A stretch of DNA of 64,000 nucleotides, taken from assembly GCA_949825065.1 (NCBI GenBank), contig OX463863.1:21662251-21726250 (forward strand), in the 5' to 3' direction. Below, piece after piece: positions 21,700 to 32,699 of the stretch; positions within the stretch are counted from its first letter, which is position 1, and the number at the start of each line of letters is the position of its first letter. A program made the translations under genes and the position numbers. The stretch is from Odontocerum albicorne. Its lineage: Eukaryota > Arthropoda > Insecta > Trichoptera > Odontoceridae. The notes under the pieces were generated by a model, which made no database searches, was not told the DNA's origin, and saw nothing but the letters and a program-made list of their open reading frames with translations.

Positions 21700-22850
21700 C
21701 AGCGGATAAATAAATAACAACTCTTGACAGTTCAATGAATGACAATAATAATATGTTTATTTCTCGGCGTCCGAGTAATTTATACCAATGAGTGAATACA
21801 TTCGCGATACATATCTTTTTGCTCTATGCGCATGAACTGGCGGTAGGTTAATTATTTATATTTGGAGATGGCTAGCCAATTCGCAGACGTTGTAAATAGT
21901 AAATATTGTTTTTGTTCATAGTGTGTGACAATCATTGAATACTTCATCGGTCATTGCCCCTGTATGTTTACTATCTGACAATAATTAATTTAATTTAATT
22001 GTGTTTAACAATTCACTTATTCATTTTGACAATTATTTATTTATTTATTTATTTAGGTAGGTATTCCTACACTACCTTTAGAAATGCCCATAGATAGAGC
22101 AAACGCACTCTTCAACAGGGTGTGCCCTCAGACAGACAGATTCCTCGTCTCTTATTGTAACATTTTAGATATTATTGTTTATTGTGATAATTTCTCATGT
22201 TTTAATATTGTTAATTGATTTAAAATAAAAATCTGTCAGCTGATGTAAATACATTTTAATATTATTTTGTTAACTATTCAAGAATATATTTTTATTTCTC
22301 TTAATAATTTCTGAAAACCTTTATTTTACTTTTGATATATTTATTTTTTCTACAGAATTAATTCGAGACTGTCCGAAAATCAAAAACTGCGCAAATGCCC
22401 GAATTTCTAGAAGATGAGAGCCTTCTACAAGAAGGCTCTCATGAACCTTTCCAAATGTTAGAATCACTTTGAGAACTTTTCTCAGTAAACCTGCGAGTGT
22501 TCTTCTGTCAATACGCAATACACAATACTCAGTACTCAGTACACAGTGTAGACTAAAAATCATACAATTTTGATGTTTTACTTTTCTTTTCGATTCATCA
22601 AAATCTAATTATTTTAACTAAAAAATATTAAATACTAGTTTTACTTTCATCAAAAAGCAAAACTAGTATTTGAAAAAATTTACTTTCTTTTTGTAATTAT
22701 GTTTTATCGGCCCCCCAATATGGATTAGCCCGGGGCCCCTTCAATGGTTAATCTAGCCCTAGTCCTATATAATTCCCATCGTTATCCCTTTTTTCTTTGA
22801 AATTTATCTTCTGTTTTGTGTCGAGAAGTAATGGGCAAGTGAAGGGTCGG
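21700..22850. other. No recognisable gene
   Basis: AT-rich. A short TTTA run lies near 22035-22065, and a small inverted repeat around GAGAGCCTTCT lies at about 22417-22440. No coding evidence. Confidence 0.5.
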
Positions 22851-23080
22851 TGGACAAAGAAAGTGTTATAAGGACGGTCTGCGAGAGTCACTGACTATGT
22901 GCGCCTGCAGGGGCGCCTAAAGACTGGAAGCGGGTGTCTCAGCTAGAGGTATGAAGAACACTCAGCATGACCGGGGCTGCTTAGTGGGATCCACATGTCT
23001 GTGACATCAGCAATCTTCTCACGGAGTAACATGAAATAGACATAGGAATGGTGGACGGGGATCCTCGACTACGAGGTCCA
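22851..23080 (+). mobile_element. LINE C-terminal tail, degenerate
   Basis: Matches the reverse complement of 29212-29570 along GAGAGTC, CTATAAGGAC-type and GGGGATCCTCGACT words. It is the end of a LINE ORF (VGGQRKRYKD-like) with several stops. Confidence 0.6.
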
Positions 23081-23098
23081 GATATGATGAATAGAATC

Positions 23099-23480
23099 CT
23101 GTAGATGCTCGTACTGCGAGACGATTCGATGGTCTGTAGATGCTCGTACAGCGAGACCAGTCGATGATCTGTAGATGCTCGTACAGCGAGACCAGTCGAT
23201 AATCTGTAGATGCTCATACAGCGAGACCAGTCGATGATCTGTAGATGCTCGTACAGCGAGACCAGTCGATCTGTAGATGCTCGTACAGCGAGACCAGTTG
23301 ATGATCTGTAGATGCTCGTACAGCGAGACCAGTCGATGATCTGTAGATGCTCATACAGCGAGACCAGTCGATGATCTGTAGATGCTCATACAGCGAGACC
23401 AGTCGATGATCTGTAGATGCTCATACAGCGAGACCAGTCGATGATCTGTAGATGCTCGTACAGCGAGACCAGTCGATGGT
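23099..23480. repeat. 35-base minisatellite, 11 copies
   Basis: The unit is CTGTAGATGCTCGTACAGCG followed by AGACCAGTCGATGAT. The fifth copy lacks GAT (32 bases). G/A variants (CTCGTA/CTCATA) alternate. It directly follows the LINE tail at 22851-23080. Confidence 0.96.
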
Positions 23481-23653
23481 CTTAATAAAACAAGTGGAAA
23501 GATATCGGGCATTGTATTATTTTACAATAAATAAAAAATGAACATAAAGATTTTTTTTCTATGGAATATCTAAACCAGGTCTGGGGAACCTGCGGCCATG
23601 CAGGTCATGCGGGCCATCAAGGCTTTTTTAATGAATCCAAATGTTTAGATTAA

Positions 23654-23974
23654 GAGTTCCCAAACTTTTTTCAGCCGCAGCCCCCTTTACCAAAAACTTT
23701 TAAAACCGTCTCCCCTAGATATTAAATATTTCACTAGATAACAATGTATCATAATGTGTTTTGATCAAAAAAATGTTTTTTTGAATTATTTTACTTCTTA
23801 ATGAGGTACCTATTGGAATCATAGATATTTGGAAGTAACAATCAAATACTATAGCAGTAGTAAGGGGGTCTATTTTTCTTGTCGTCGACCCCCAAATTTT
23901 TTTATTGAAACTATCGACCCTTAGAAAACTCAATTTGACCCCAGGGGGTTCGATATCGACCCCTTTGGGAACTC
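23654..23974. mobile_element. hAT-like MITE
   Basis: Ends GAGTTCCCAAACTTTTT and (reverse) GAGTTCCCAAAGG flank 321 bases rich in CCCC/GGGG words, a common layout of non-autonomous hAT elements. It lies between two direct copies of GGGGAACCTGCG (about 23582 and 23996), which look like pieces of another hAT-type repeat. Target duplication was not resolved. Confidence 0.6.
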
Positions 23975-24380
23975 TCGGTCAAGACCAGGGTTGGGGAACC
24001 TGCGACCGTGTAGGACATCGAGGCCTTTTGTAGGAATCCAAATTTAACAGAACAAATCCATTTGTTTTTATTCAACTTTTCTTATTTTAATTTTAATATA
24101 CCAAAGAGTAAAAGAAGATTCAATGAAATAATCCTCCCCGACTGACGGCCACAAATTAAATATTAAGTAATACATCAAGGTCTATTTAGACCCTCGCTAT
24201 GCTCAAGATTTACCGCACGAGACTGCTCGGCGAAAGCTCGAGGGTGCCCAGTGCATCAGTCTATTATAATATCAACTCTTAACACAGGCATCGAAAGTTA
24301 TTGGTCCTGAGCCCGATGAAAACACATATTAGTTAGTACATAGTAGTTAGATTTTGACTAAATAACGTACATTTTGAAGT

Positions 24381-25047
24381 TGTACGCCACTGGTACAAAG
24401 AACTGTAAACAATAGGGCGACGGTCACTGCTCGAAATTCCGAGAATTCGATCCGGTCAATTCCAAAGGCGTAGAGTGGAATTAATTCCAAAATCGTAGAG
24501 TGGTGAAAGCCGCAGAGTAGATTCCTCTTTTGAAAGTTGTAGCTGGTTTCAAATAAAAGTCGGTAGGGTGAGTGAACTGAGAAAATTTATTTTGGCATTT
24601 TCAGCTTCTTATGTGCGGCCAATCGCTCATCGCAAATGCCTGTTTTCGCCTCCGCACATACTCGCTCCGCGGAATGACACATTTTTCCACCAGTGGTGCG
24701 CCGCGTGCAGAGGTCGGCCAGCTTACGATATACTCTAGCGGTGGCCGCGCATAAGTCACATTCCCGTTACGGTCGCGAAACAGCACGAACCCCAACAAAC
24801 ATAACTTCAAAATATTACATACAAATATTTTTACATCAAACAAAAACACATACAAATATTATACATCAAAATCTTGACAGGAATTTATACGTGTCAAACA
24901 AAAAAAAACGTCTTGTGTTTAAGGCAACGCACAGGTTGGGTAGAGTCGCCTCGACTTCTCCCAGAATTTACATACATTAACATACAACTCACATGAATAT
25001 ACACAAGAAATCAACTATATTTTATGCTGACGCATACGTCCGATACA
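24381..25047 (-). mobile_element. Solo LTR 1
   Basis: This is a 667-base LTR in minus orientation: TGTATCGGACG at its 5' end (25047) and CAGTGGCGTACA at its 3' end (24381). The exact 5-base duplication GAAGT lies at 24376-24380 and 25048-25052. Internal words (TGTTTGTTGGGG, CGCGACCG, TTTCTCAGTTCAC, AACCAGCTACAAC, CTCGGAAT) are shared with LTRs 2 and 3. No gag/pol is present. An 84-codon frame within it (24601-24855) is not a gene. Confidence 0.9.
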
Positions 25048-25080
25048 GAAGTGATCCAATTGAAATTTCTTGAATGCGGC

Positions 25081-25890
25081 TGTATCGGACGTATGCGTCA
25101 GAATGAAATAGAATTGATTTCTTATAAATGCATCTGAGTTGTATGGTAATGTGTGTAAATGCTGGGTGAAGTCGAGGCGACTCTACCGAACGGGGGCATC
25201 GCCTTAAACATAAGACATTTTTCTGTTTTCATGCATAAATTCCTATTAAAATTTTGATATATAATGTTAATATGTGTTTTGTTTGATATTAATATGTAAA
25301 TCTCTTAGTTACAATTCGATATTAGTATTTTGTATGACAATATTCCATGTGTATTTCTTGATATTTGAATGGTTGAAGTAAAATAGGCACTAAGTACCAA
25401 AAACAAAACTAAGTATGTAGTTTCGTTCTATATGTCATATAGAACGAAACTGCATACTTATTTTTTTTGGTACTTAGTGCCTTTTTACTTAAACCATTCA
25501 TTTGTATGTTTGTTTGGGTCCATGCGTTGTCGCGACCACAGTGGAAATATGGACTTATGGACGGGCGTCGTGACTAGATCGCTGACCGGTCGGTTTAAGC
25601 ATTGCGCAAAACTCCCGAAAGTTGTATTTCGCGGGGTGTGAGCGCTTGCGATGAGCGATTGACCGTTCATAAGAAGGGTCATTTTCATTTTTTAAATATA
25701 TTCTCAGTTCACTGCCTCCTGTGTTTTACTTCAAACCAGCTACAACTAGGAAAAGAGGAATCTCTGTTCTGCAAATATAATCACTCTGCGCCATTGGAAT
25801 TAATTCCATCCTCCGCCCCTGGAATTGCCCGGATCGAATTCTCGGAATGTCGAGCAGCGGGCCCCGCCCCTATTACACAGTCTTTGTACA
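25081..25890 (+). mobile_element. Solo LTR 2 carrying a nested foldback
   Basis: This 810-base LTR starts TGTATCGGACG and ends CTTTGTACA, with exact 5-base duplication GCGGC at 25076-25080 and 25891-25895. It is the same family as LTRs 1 and 3 but longer because a 135-base palindrome (25366-25500) interrupts it. It faces LTR 1 with only 33 bases between. Its 3' end is about 100 bases from the stop codon of the exon at 25988-26260. Confidence 0.92.
25366..25500. repeat. Near-perfect 135-base palindrome inside LTR 2
   Basis: Arms of about 67 bases meet at T25435. The outer sequence is TGAATGGTT and the centre is TTCGTTCTATATG/CATATAGAACGAA. The palindrome is absent from LTRs 1 and 3, so it is an insertion, probably a foldback MITE. 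Confidence 0.92.
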
Positions 25891-25987
25891 GCGGCCTTAT
25901 TAGGTTACAGCTAACTTGATACAGCCTTCCAACATGAAACATTTCTCACCCCTGCTATAGACAATGGCATTATAACAAAAGCGACGC

Positions 25988-26260
25988 TCACTCTCCCTTC
26001 AGTCTGATTTTTTCAAATTTATCTATGACTTCATTTACAGCAGTCGTCAATTGACGGTACAACTCGACGTCGAGTTTTTTGGCTTCGTTCAGGTGGAAGC
26101 AGTAGTGGTCTCGCAGCGAGATGATATCTGCAGAGTAAACTTGGCGGGACGACTCCAGTCTGTTTGCAATGTTTAGCATGGATTCGCTAATATCGCCTAA
26201 TATTACTTCGACATCGGATATCTCCGTCGTTTTCCTGTTCTCAACCGGGGTACGCTGATT
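25988..26260 (-). CDS. C-terminal exon of an unrecognised gene
   Basis: Acceptor CATTTTACAG ends at 26261; the exon enters in phase 0 and stops at TGA 25988. It encodes 90 residues beginning NQRTPVENRKTTEISDVEV and ending FEKIRLKGE. Charged and apolar residues alternate in a way that predicts a long helix (from about residue 15 to the end). It resembles the helical oligomerisation tails found at the C-terminus of some insect DNA-binding proteins, but I cannot name a family. No upstream exon with matching phase was identified; the nearest minus-strand exon (31193-31451) ends in phase 1. The GC and codon pattern look more coding than the surroundings. Confidence 0.6.
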   Translation of the reverse strand, partial: NQRTPVENRKTTEISDVEVILGDISESMLNIANRLESSRQVYSADIISLRDHYCFHLNEAKKLDVELYRQLTTAVNEVIDKFEKIRLKGE

Positions 26261-26672
26261 CTGTAAAATGAAAGATAACAAATGGAACACTGACAAAGAT
26301 ATGGACTAACAGATCTATACAAAGCACTGTACAAAGTGGAAAGAAAGAAAATAATATAGTACTCTTATGTTAGATGCCTTCCTTTAAGATGTGGTGTTGG
26401 AAGCGGATGTTGCGGTATGCGTGCGTGCTTACATCGTATTTGGTAAAGAAACTTACCATTGGAAGACAAATTGCAAAACTTTCATAGATCTTCCGATATG
26501 TGATAGTAACACACTCGGATTTAGGAGGAGTGTAGTGTTCATATGTGTCGACGCTTTTCAAACCCAGGTATTTCCTAATTATGACATTGTTGAGATAAAT
26601 ATACCGAAATATAGTTTATGTAGTCCTGGATAAATCTGGTTTTCAAGCTGCCAGCTATGAATATTGTGTAGG

Positions 26673-27244
26673 TGTATCGGACGTGTGCCGTCACCCGTGT
26701 GTGTATGTATGTGATATGAAAAAGACACTGTGTGTAGATCTGTATTATTAAACTTGTTCTTGTATAATCTATATGTTTGCTATATTGTATATGTAAATCT
26801 GTATTTTATTATGTAATATGTATGTTTGTTTGACTCCGATCGCATTCGCGACCGCATTGGAAATATGTGACTTGCAAAGCGGGCGATCGGAGTAGGTCCG
26901 GGATCAGTCGGCGTAAGCAGGGCCCAGACCCCGAAAGTTGTTGTATTTCGCGGGCAATGGGCGCTTGCAACGGCCGACTGACCATTAATATAGAGGGCCC
27001 CCCAATTTGTTAACTTCACTTCTCACTTGTACTTCGTTGAAATATATCCTCAGTAATACCGATTTTACCGTGTTTTTACTTGAGACCCGCTACCCTACAT
27101 CGACTGCCTGAGAGGAAGGAATTTCTCCCTGCTCTTCTTCTTCTTCTTCTGCTGGATATTCGATACGGAATTCGCGACGTGGATTCTTCGAGCGCTACGC
27201 AGCAACCGACAACCTATATACAGTCTTTGTGCCTGTCCGGTACA
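26673..27244 (+). mobile_element. Solo LTR 3
   Basis: This 572-base LTR starts TGTATCGGACGTGTG and ends GTCCGGTACA, with exact 5-base duplication GTAGG at 26668-26672 and 27245-27249. It is homologous to LTRs 1 and 2 (CATTCGCGACCGCATTGGAA, CCCGAAAGTTG, GTATTTCGCGGG). It inserted at the edge of the transposase fragment at 27251-27756. A GAAGAA-type run (TTCTTCTTC) lies near 27140. Confidence 0.92.
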
Positions 27245-27250
27245 GTAGGT

Positions 27251-27756
27251 TTATAGTATGTAGCCATCCCTCTTGCATGCAGATTCATCACTCCATAAAA
27301 CTTTATTTGAAAAGTCAGCTTCTTGGTGTTTTTGCAACATTCGGTGGCAAAATTGGACTCTTTGTGTGTAGTCTCTTGGTAACAGGGTATGTACGTGTTG
27401 AATGTAGTAGGGATGAAATGCATATCTATTTAAAACTAAGGTAGTTTTTGGTATACCCGTACACTGTTGGATCATCCGCACGGAAGTTGACGGGTCTTCT
27501 TCCCTTTCCTGCAAAATTGTATCATCATGTACAGTTTGAGACCGTCCTTCACAACCACGTCGGCCAGGGACTCTGCCTTCCATGTACGCGTTGTGAGTTC
27601 TGATGAATAGCCCATAGTTAGGATGCCTGCGATTAGGGAAATACTGCGATCAGTGTCAAGTGTTGCAGCTGCTCTAACACTACGACTCGCTTCGCCATAA
27701 ATTAAATGCATTTCGGCATACCCACGTGGAGTATACCCAAAATTCTGGTTTGCCAT
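27251..27756 (-). mobile_element. Transposase N-terminal half of an IS630-like element with a DUF4817-type HTH region
   Basis: The minus strand starts at ATG 27756 (MANQNFGYTPRGYAEMHLIY), continues after a frameshift near 27590 with YMEGRVPGRRGCEGRSQTV, then IQQCTGIPKTTL (HTH) and RVQFCHRMLQ, and ends just past VLWSDES, the first catalytic Asp. The rest of the DDE domain is missing. The upstream non-coding stretch to about 28164 may be its 5' end. Confidence 0.72.
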
Positions 27757-28169
27757 GTTAGTAATAGTTGCTTGTCACCACAGGATGCAAAAAGTCAAAG
27801 TAGAAGCCAAGTCGTTATGATCACAAAAAAAGTCCAAATAGATAAACACAACAAAATTCAGGGGAACGCCAAAATATTAAGTTCGCACAACTCCAAATCG
27901 ATAGGCAAAACAAAGTCCGGGTCCAAAGCAAAAACAGTAGATCTGAAAACAATAACTTGCGAGAAAGGAGATGCGACGCGCACAGTGTAAGGTATCGTAC
28001 TGATAGTCAAGGCTTAAACGTTTTGACACGAAAAAGAGCGAGAGAGCAAATGGACGCCATTTTCTATCTATCTCATCTTTTGTTCGGTTTAAACCAATCG
28101 GTGGTAGATAGTGGAATCTTGCGCTATACTAAGACATTGCTAACACGAATTACAACAGTTAATAGGTGA

Positions 28170-29055
28170 CAGAAACAAAATGAAGTAGATTTTGCATTAA
28201 TACCTTTCACTTGAACTTTGGTCAGAATTAGCCCCTTTTGAATAAAAAATAGTATTATTTAGTTTTTCGTAAAAAAAAATCTAATAGTATTGCACTATTC
28301 TGGAATCTCCATTAACTGGGCAACTTATAAAGTAGTATTTTGGAAATGACCAGTACAATTTTTTTTACCACAGTTTAGCGTAAATTTTTATCAAGATTTT
28401 TTTTAATTTCAAGTAATTTTTTGGTACACCCCTAATAATTTTGGAAATCATTTTGTATGCGATAGATAAGGCTACCATTCAAAAGTATTTCACGATAAAA
28501 AAAAAATACGAAAATGGTGATTTGTACACAACGCAGCAAAAAATCTGATGTAAGGTAGGGGGGGATTTTACGAAATTTCACAAAAGTCCGAATAACTTAA
28601 AAACGGTAAGGTTTTTACTGAGGTCAAGTTTTGATATTCTGGTAGGTCTTGATCCAATCTATCACCACCCTAAATATGGAAAAATTGAACATTTTCGGAC
28701 ATATGATAGATTGAAAAGATAAAATGGAGACATCCCATTATGTAAGGGATTTGAATACAAAGAAAGAAAGTTTGAAATCAATTTGTTTGCAACACTTTAG
28801 TGTAGACTTCTTAGAAGTGGAATAACATGACAATACTTATGGCTACCATATACTCGGATCAGCTTAACAGCTGCATCGAAAAGAGACTGGACTCGGACAA
28901 ACTAGAAAAAAATAGAATTCAGATACGATAGAACAAATTATTGATAATAATTTTTATTTCCCTTCTTGGAAGATATCTGTAAGAGGTGATATTCGCAAAT
29001 AAGACTCTAGAATGAAATGTCTCAGGGTTTTCCCAGGCCTCAAACTATCGAGTTA
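28170..29055. other. No recognisable gene
   Basis: AT-rich with A- and T-runs. No repeats or domains recognised. Confidence 0.5.
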
Positions 29056-29059
29056 AACC

Positions 29060-29215
29060 CATTGTTACAATGGCCATAGATCGTGTCGGGACTGGTTCAG
29101 TCACGGCACGGCACCTGGATGGAGGCGTTTTATGGTAACGTAGAGTGGGAATTCTCCATCTGCATCATAGAGTAATATCAAGAAAATCAGTACAAATTGA
29201 ATCTACACGTCGTTG
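29060..29215. repeat. Direct repeat flanking a LINE tail (left copy)
   Basis: Shares GGTTCAGTCACGGCACGGCA, CCTGGATGGA, TTTTATGGTAACGTA and AATCAGTACAAATTGAATC with 29585-29740. The two copies are about 85 percent alike by eye and bracket 29212-29570. Confidence 0.85.
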
Positions 29216-29570
29216 CCGGGCCTCGCAGTCGAGGATCCCCTCGCCACTCCGTCAGTCCTAAACCATTCTCTCACGTCGATCGTGTGATCTTCTGTGAGAG
29301 AACAGCCCGATCCTGGATGCGCACTCCCTCCCGCAAATGCCACAGACATATGGACCCTGCTGAGCCGCCTGGCCATGTTGACGCATGTTCGCAGCGCACA
29401 GACTGTTTCTCACATGTCTAGCTGCTGAGACGCCATCAGCCTGAGAACATACGGCTCTCCACTCCTCACGGTCCCGAGCCACCAGCTCCCAGTCCTCAGG
29501 CGCCCCGTACTAAGTCAGCGACTCTCACAGACTGTCCTTATAGCGCTTCCTCTGCCCACCAACCCTTAAC
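29212..29570 (-). mobile_element. LINE ORF2 C-terminus with a C2H2-like finger
   Basis: The minus strand reads WELVARDREEWRAVCSQADG, then YVCGICGRECASRIGLFSHR. The DRxxWR block followed by one C2H2-like motif is the end of some LINE ORF2 proteins. This is therefore not one of the cellular zinc-finger genes. One upstream stop (TAG near 29510) interrupts the frame. Confidence 0.75.
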
Positions 29571-29584
29571 TCGAGTGATTGAAC

Positions 29585-29740
29585 CTTTGCTACGAGTACA
29601 ATAGCTATGGATCGTATCAAGACTAGTTCAGTCACGGCACGGCACCTGGATGGAAGCATTTTATGGTAACGTACAGTGTGAATTATCTCTCCCTCCATAT
29701 CATAGTTATACCGAGATAATCAGTACAAATTGAATCCACA
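29585..29740. repeat. Direct repeat flanking a LINE tail (right copy)
   Basis: Second copy of 29060-29215, same orientation. Confidence 0.85.
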
Positions 29741-30019
29741 CACACCTGTGATGGTGACGTATGCCCAGCTTTTGTTCTTTTCCTTTGGACCGGGTTAGTT
29801 TTTCTCAATGATGATGACGATGACAGCGGAGGATTATTACTGTAATACCAAATAAACATATTAAAATAGAAAACAAGGTCTAAGTCACGGGGAAACAACT
29901 TTTAGTTACTCAATCAATTTATATATTCATATTTATTCAATATTTTCTATAGCCTGCCACTCGAGCGCAACCTGACGTAACGGGGTGTAGATATTAACGT
30001 TCACAAAACATATATTATA

Positions 30020-30856
30020 CCAGGTCTGTAAATATGAAACGGAATTTGCTCATAGATGGCTCTAGTTGTCAATGTAGTGACTGTCAAACCGCGTCATTGG
30101 CGCTTTTTTCTTGTGTTTACATTTGTCAAAGACTTTTAAATCGCAACAATACAAGTTTAATACAACTACATATGTTTTCATAGCGTTGAACACATCTGTT
30201 TTTGTGCCTGAAAACTACGATTTGCGGACAGCATTGATTTTACCATTTGAATACAACTGCTGCAGAATCGCATCAAATGCTTGTCGAAGCTTACAGTGAG
30301 CATGCTCTTGGTAAATCACAGTGCTTTTTGAGAAGTTTAAAAAATTCAAAAGTGGAGATTTTGACGTGAGAATCGAAGAACGTGGAAGACTACCGAGAAA
30401 GTTTGAAGACGCCGAATTGCGAGCATTCTCAGATGAGGATGACGCTCAAATGCAACAACAACTCGCGGATCAATTAAATGTGACATGAGAAGCCGTCTCC
30501 ATACGTTTGAAAGCCACGGGAAAGATCCAGAAGGTAGGAAAATGGGTTCCGCATAAACTGAATGAAAGACAGCGGGAAAACCGAAAAACCACTTAGGAAA
30601 TGCTGCTCGCCAGGTACAAAAGAAAATCATTTCTCCATCGAATTGTGACTGGCGATGAAAAATGAATATATATTACGAGAATCCTAAGCGTAAAAGATCA
30701 GTTTTTTTGACGTCGCATCCACAAATTGCCAGAGAGATGGGAAACATGTGTAGCTAGCGATGGGCAATACTTTGAATAAAATATTTTTTACCATTTTCAT
30801 ACAATAAATGTGTATTTTCTATACAAAAAAATCCGGTTTCATATTTACAAACCTGG
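30020..30856 (+). mobile_element. mariner element with internal deletion
   Basis: This 837-base element has ends CCAGGTCTGTAAATATGAAA and CCAGGTTTGTAAATATGAAA, with TA at 30018-30019 and 30857-30858. Plus-strand transposase remnants: the HTH part, GKWVPHKLNERQRENRKTT, HRIVTGDEK (first Asp, near 30655), then an immediate jump to RRIHKLPERWETCVASDGQY and the stop. The segment with the second and third Asp (about 400 bases) is deleted, and several stops occur. It resembles the intact mariner at 38801-40088 in protein, but its ends differ. Confidence 0.88.
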
Positions 30857-31192
30857 TAATGCATAAGCTCAGTCAGGGAGGCACCGTGGAGAGAAGAATC
30901 ATTACTGGATCGAAAAAGCAACGAATGGATAAGGCAATAGACCAGAATCGTAGATGTCACTGCTGAGAGGATTGCCGCCCAAAAGTGGGACTGAGCAGGG
31001 TATACTCGCATTGCCGGATGACCCATGAAGTGCCTAGTCGGATAACATCAGAAAAGTGGATGTGAAAAGTTCGGGTGTACCCCTCCCCCCCAGTCGCCAT
31101 TCGTACACATTTTTAGGAACCAATTATGTGCAAAAGTCAAGAGCCGCCTGCATATATCATAAAATAAGATAAAAATTTCAAACACCTTGTAC

Positions 31193-31451
31193 CGGGAAGT
31201 TCTATTTCTTTCCACAGCTGTCGTGTCTCCGTCGATACTTCTACATTATCATTCTCAATCCCTGTATCGTGACATTCTACTTCGGCAACTGTCTTGTCTG
31301 CCCCTCGGCAGCACTCCCGCTTGACGATCGTGTCTGCCGCCTCCTCACCGTGAGACTCTTCAGCGCTGGCCTCGAATTCCACCTCCACCACCTCCTGTTT
31401 TATGATTGCATCTAAAGGGATGGCCTCGGTTGCATATGTCTTGTTCTCCAT
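31193..31451 (-). CDS. Orphan zinc-finger-family 5' exon with psi-K-x-E motifs
   Basis: The exon starts at ATG 31451 (MENKTYATEAIPLDAIIKQE) and ends at the donor CCCG|GTACAAG after 31193, phase 1, the phase used by genes A and C. It encodes 86 residues, strongly acidic, with AIIKQE and TIVKRECC. The frame also extends upstream to a possible earlier start at 31544 (MSAIGLLSIALLY), but that stretch is hydrophobic and unlike the family. No zinc-finger exon follows on this strand before gene A. It could be a distant alternative 5' exon of gene A, belong to a gene whose finger exon was lost, or belong with an exon I did not recognise. Confidence 0.6.
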
Positions 31452-31752
31452 TGTTTCAGTGTACGGTCCGATTCTGAAATCATGTTCGTTGTGAATATTC
31501 AGTTGATACAGTAATGCGATAGATAACAGACCGATCGCCGACAAATGGCCGTCCTGTTGGATGATCCGGCAGTGGGATTGTTTTATTTATTCATTTATTC
31601 TCTCAAAACAGGCTTAGCCCAATTACTTTGAAAAATACAAGAAATGTTAACATTAAAAATAAAGAAAAATTATATAGAATAAAAAAAAATACATAAAATA
31701 ATGTATATGCATACATATATACACACAAACATACACATATATTCACAGTCAC

Positions 31753-32050
31753 TTAAGTACGTTGATGAGTGCTTTCTAACGCGCTCAATCTTAGAAGATA
31801 ATTTACTTTTGCTTTTGGTAATGTGATATGAAATATGTCAATATCCGAAGCAGTCCCGTTCAAAAGAGTTAAGGCCCTTCCAACAGACATAGCGACTGGA
31901 AGACCTGTTCTTGCGTATGTTATTGAGAACAGTTCTTGCCGGCGCAGTCTAGTGTAATTGTTAGGAACATTTAACGCTAATCTTTGTAGTAACGCTGGAC
32001 AGCTCACAACTCCTCGAACAATAAAAAGTTTGACAACGTATACCAGGAGA
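31753..32050 (-). mobile_element. LINE C-terminal tail, jockey/R1-like
   Basis: The minus strand reads LLQRLALNVPNNYTRLRRQE, then FSITYARTG and SDIDIFHITLPKAK: the NVPxxxxRxR...RT...DIF pattern typical at the end of jockey/R1-type ORF2. A 3' UTR-like tract with an A-rich run follows at 31570-31750. Confidence 0.6.
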
Positions 32051-32129
32051 CGCAGATTGTCTGCGTTTTCCCTTCCTCAGAAGGAGTAGTGTACTCTAAA
32101 TAAGATCAGATGTGAATGAGATGACAAGT

Positions 32130-32310
32130 GTGGCCTAGCGGAATCGCCTCGCTGTGAGTGCGGGGAGATGTAGACCGTGGACCCACGGTACACACCTGCC
32201 CACTGTATGCATTCTCTGGAGATGTGCAGGAGCTATACAACGTAACACCGTGACGGATGCTGTGACCTAGTTAAAGAGGGTGTTAAACACTTAGTGTGAG
32301 GGACGCTCCA
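32130..32310 (+). mobile_element. Possible tRNA-derived SINE
   Basis: The A-box-like TGGCCTAGCGG at about 32134 lies near the start. A clear B box is not seen. The call is based on the A box and the GC-rich, unrelated-to-flank composition. Confidence 0.35.
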
Positions 32311-32699
32311 GATGCAAAAGAAGAAGTCGGTATCCACGCTTTATAAAAAATATTTATTTATTTACCCTTTTAATGGCAATACGTCTAATTAAAATAAATA
32401 ATGAAAGTCGAGGGGGATTGCAGCTTGACAATTTGGAAATTCTCGAGATAAGAAAAAGTATTAAATTAAGTCTAGATATTATAAACAATCAAACCAATTT
32501 TAATAATGGCCCTCTGCTTAATATGTTTCCCATTTAAAATCCCTCCCCCCCCCCCCTTGGATATCCAGACCCTGGCCTGCCCGGAAGATTATTTTTTCCC
32601 CACCCCATTTACCATTGAATCACAACTCTCCCCACTTCTCTCCCCCTACCTCATTCCTCATATACTATTTACACTTGCAGAATTAATATATTGCTTACA

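Noticed and set aside
24601..24855. 84-codon frame as a gene
   Set aside because: Lies inside solo LTR 1 and is matched by non-coding parts of LTRs 2 and 3.
29258..29482. C2H2-like motif as a possible extra zinc-finger gene
   Set aside because: The flanking DREEWR block shows that it is the C-terminus of a LINE ORF2.
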